Source: an uncultured Chloroflexota bacterium
Lineage (GTDB): Bacteria; Chloroflexota; Anaerolineae; Aggregatilineales; Phototrophicaceae
Assembly: GCA_937988705.1 (NCBI GenBank)
Contig: CALKIA010000096.1
Span: 1 to 31,661 of the forward strand
Direction of reading: 5' to 3'
DNA length: 31,661 bases
Below are positions 31,574 through 31,661 of the stretch, in pieces. Under the pieces are notes generated by a model. The model was not told the origin of the DNA, did not search any database, and saw nothing but the letters and a program-made list of their open reading frames with translations. The position numbers and the translations under genes were made by a program. Numbering within the stretch: the stretch's first letter is position 1; every line of letters begins with the position of its first letter.

Positions 31574-31661
31574 GAACGATCTGGAATAACTTACCGGATG
31601 GAGCACTAATGTAGAGTCTCGTTAGATTTTAGAGAAAGTCAATTTCAGATGATGATCGGTA

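Larger units (their letters stand above)
31260..31661. other. repeat-rich tail without genes
   Basis: About 400 bases at the window end contain two complete twin-hairpin elements and a decayed third one (GTAGGGACACGATCC at about 31479). No gene, tRNA or transposase was found. The region may be a chromosomal repeat cluster continuing beyond the window. Confidence 0.6.

Overview
The window is about 31.7 kb of GC-rich bacterial chromosome holding 27 well-supported protein genes and one tmRNA gene, with no rRNA, tRNA, CRISPR array or transposase. Gene content and protein style suggest a member of Chloroflexota, probably of the Anaerolineae/Phototrophicales kind: CUT1 sugar-transporter operons without an ATPase, several NarL-type histidine kinases, electron-transfer flavoproteins, and intergenic GTAGGGAC/GTCCCTAC and CCCTCTCCC/GGGAGAGGG hairpins. 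No marker gene fixes the lineage, so this is an inference.

Layout. 176-3368 (minus): a three-gene sugar ABC uptake operon (binding protein and two permeases), with a perfect 28-bp palindrome between the binding protein and the first permease. 3668-6598 (plus): a compact operon of SAM methyltransferase, FAD-dependent oxidoreductase and type III polyketide synthase, probably making a modified phenolic or pyrone lipid. 6752-9416 (plus): a membrane GAF histidine kinase and a second methyltransferase. 9413-11738 (minus): a small secreted protein, a purine-type phosphoribosyltransferase and a lone LolD-type ABC ATPase. 11916-17549: a cluster that reads like a hypoxia or dormancy island, with a DoxX-like membrane protein, two CBS-pair proteins, a DevS/DosS-like GAF kinase divergent from a DevR/DosR-like regulator, a universal stress protein and a 4-hydroxybutyrate/acetate-type CoA-transferase. 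17641-26013 (minus): branched-chain aminotransferase, PIG-V-like glycosyltransferase, DEAD-box RNA helicase with a clear promoter, leader hairpin and terminator, an MFS transporter and an MsbA-type ABC exporter. 26149-27366 (minus): a translationally coupled lipoprotein and STAS-like pair. 27530-31211 (plus): a Pmp3-like small membrane protein, etfB-etfA, a GNAT acetyltransferase and ssrA. The last 400 bases hold only repeats.

Main points. (1) The DevS/DevR-like pair sits beside CBS and USP genes, the same protein classes that dominate the mycobacterial DosR regulon. A 9-bp inverted repeat with a three-helical-turn spacing lies between the USP and CoA-transferase genes. (2) An intergenic repeat family has twin hairpins. 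Its outer ends are constant, while the stem sequences differ from copy to copy but stay fully paired. (3) A second family of long imperfect inverted repeats occupies two of the convergent gene junctions. (4) The tmRNA has a good body and terminator but an odd T-arm and a tag ending in AYAA. All calls come from reading the sequence; no database search was run.
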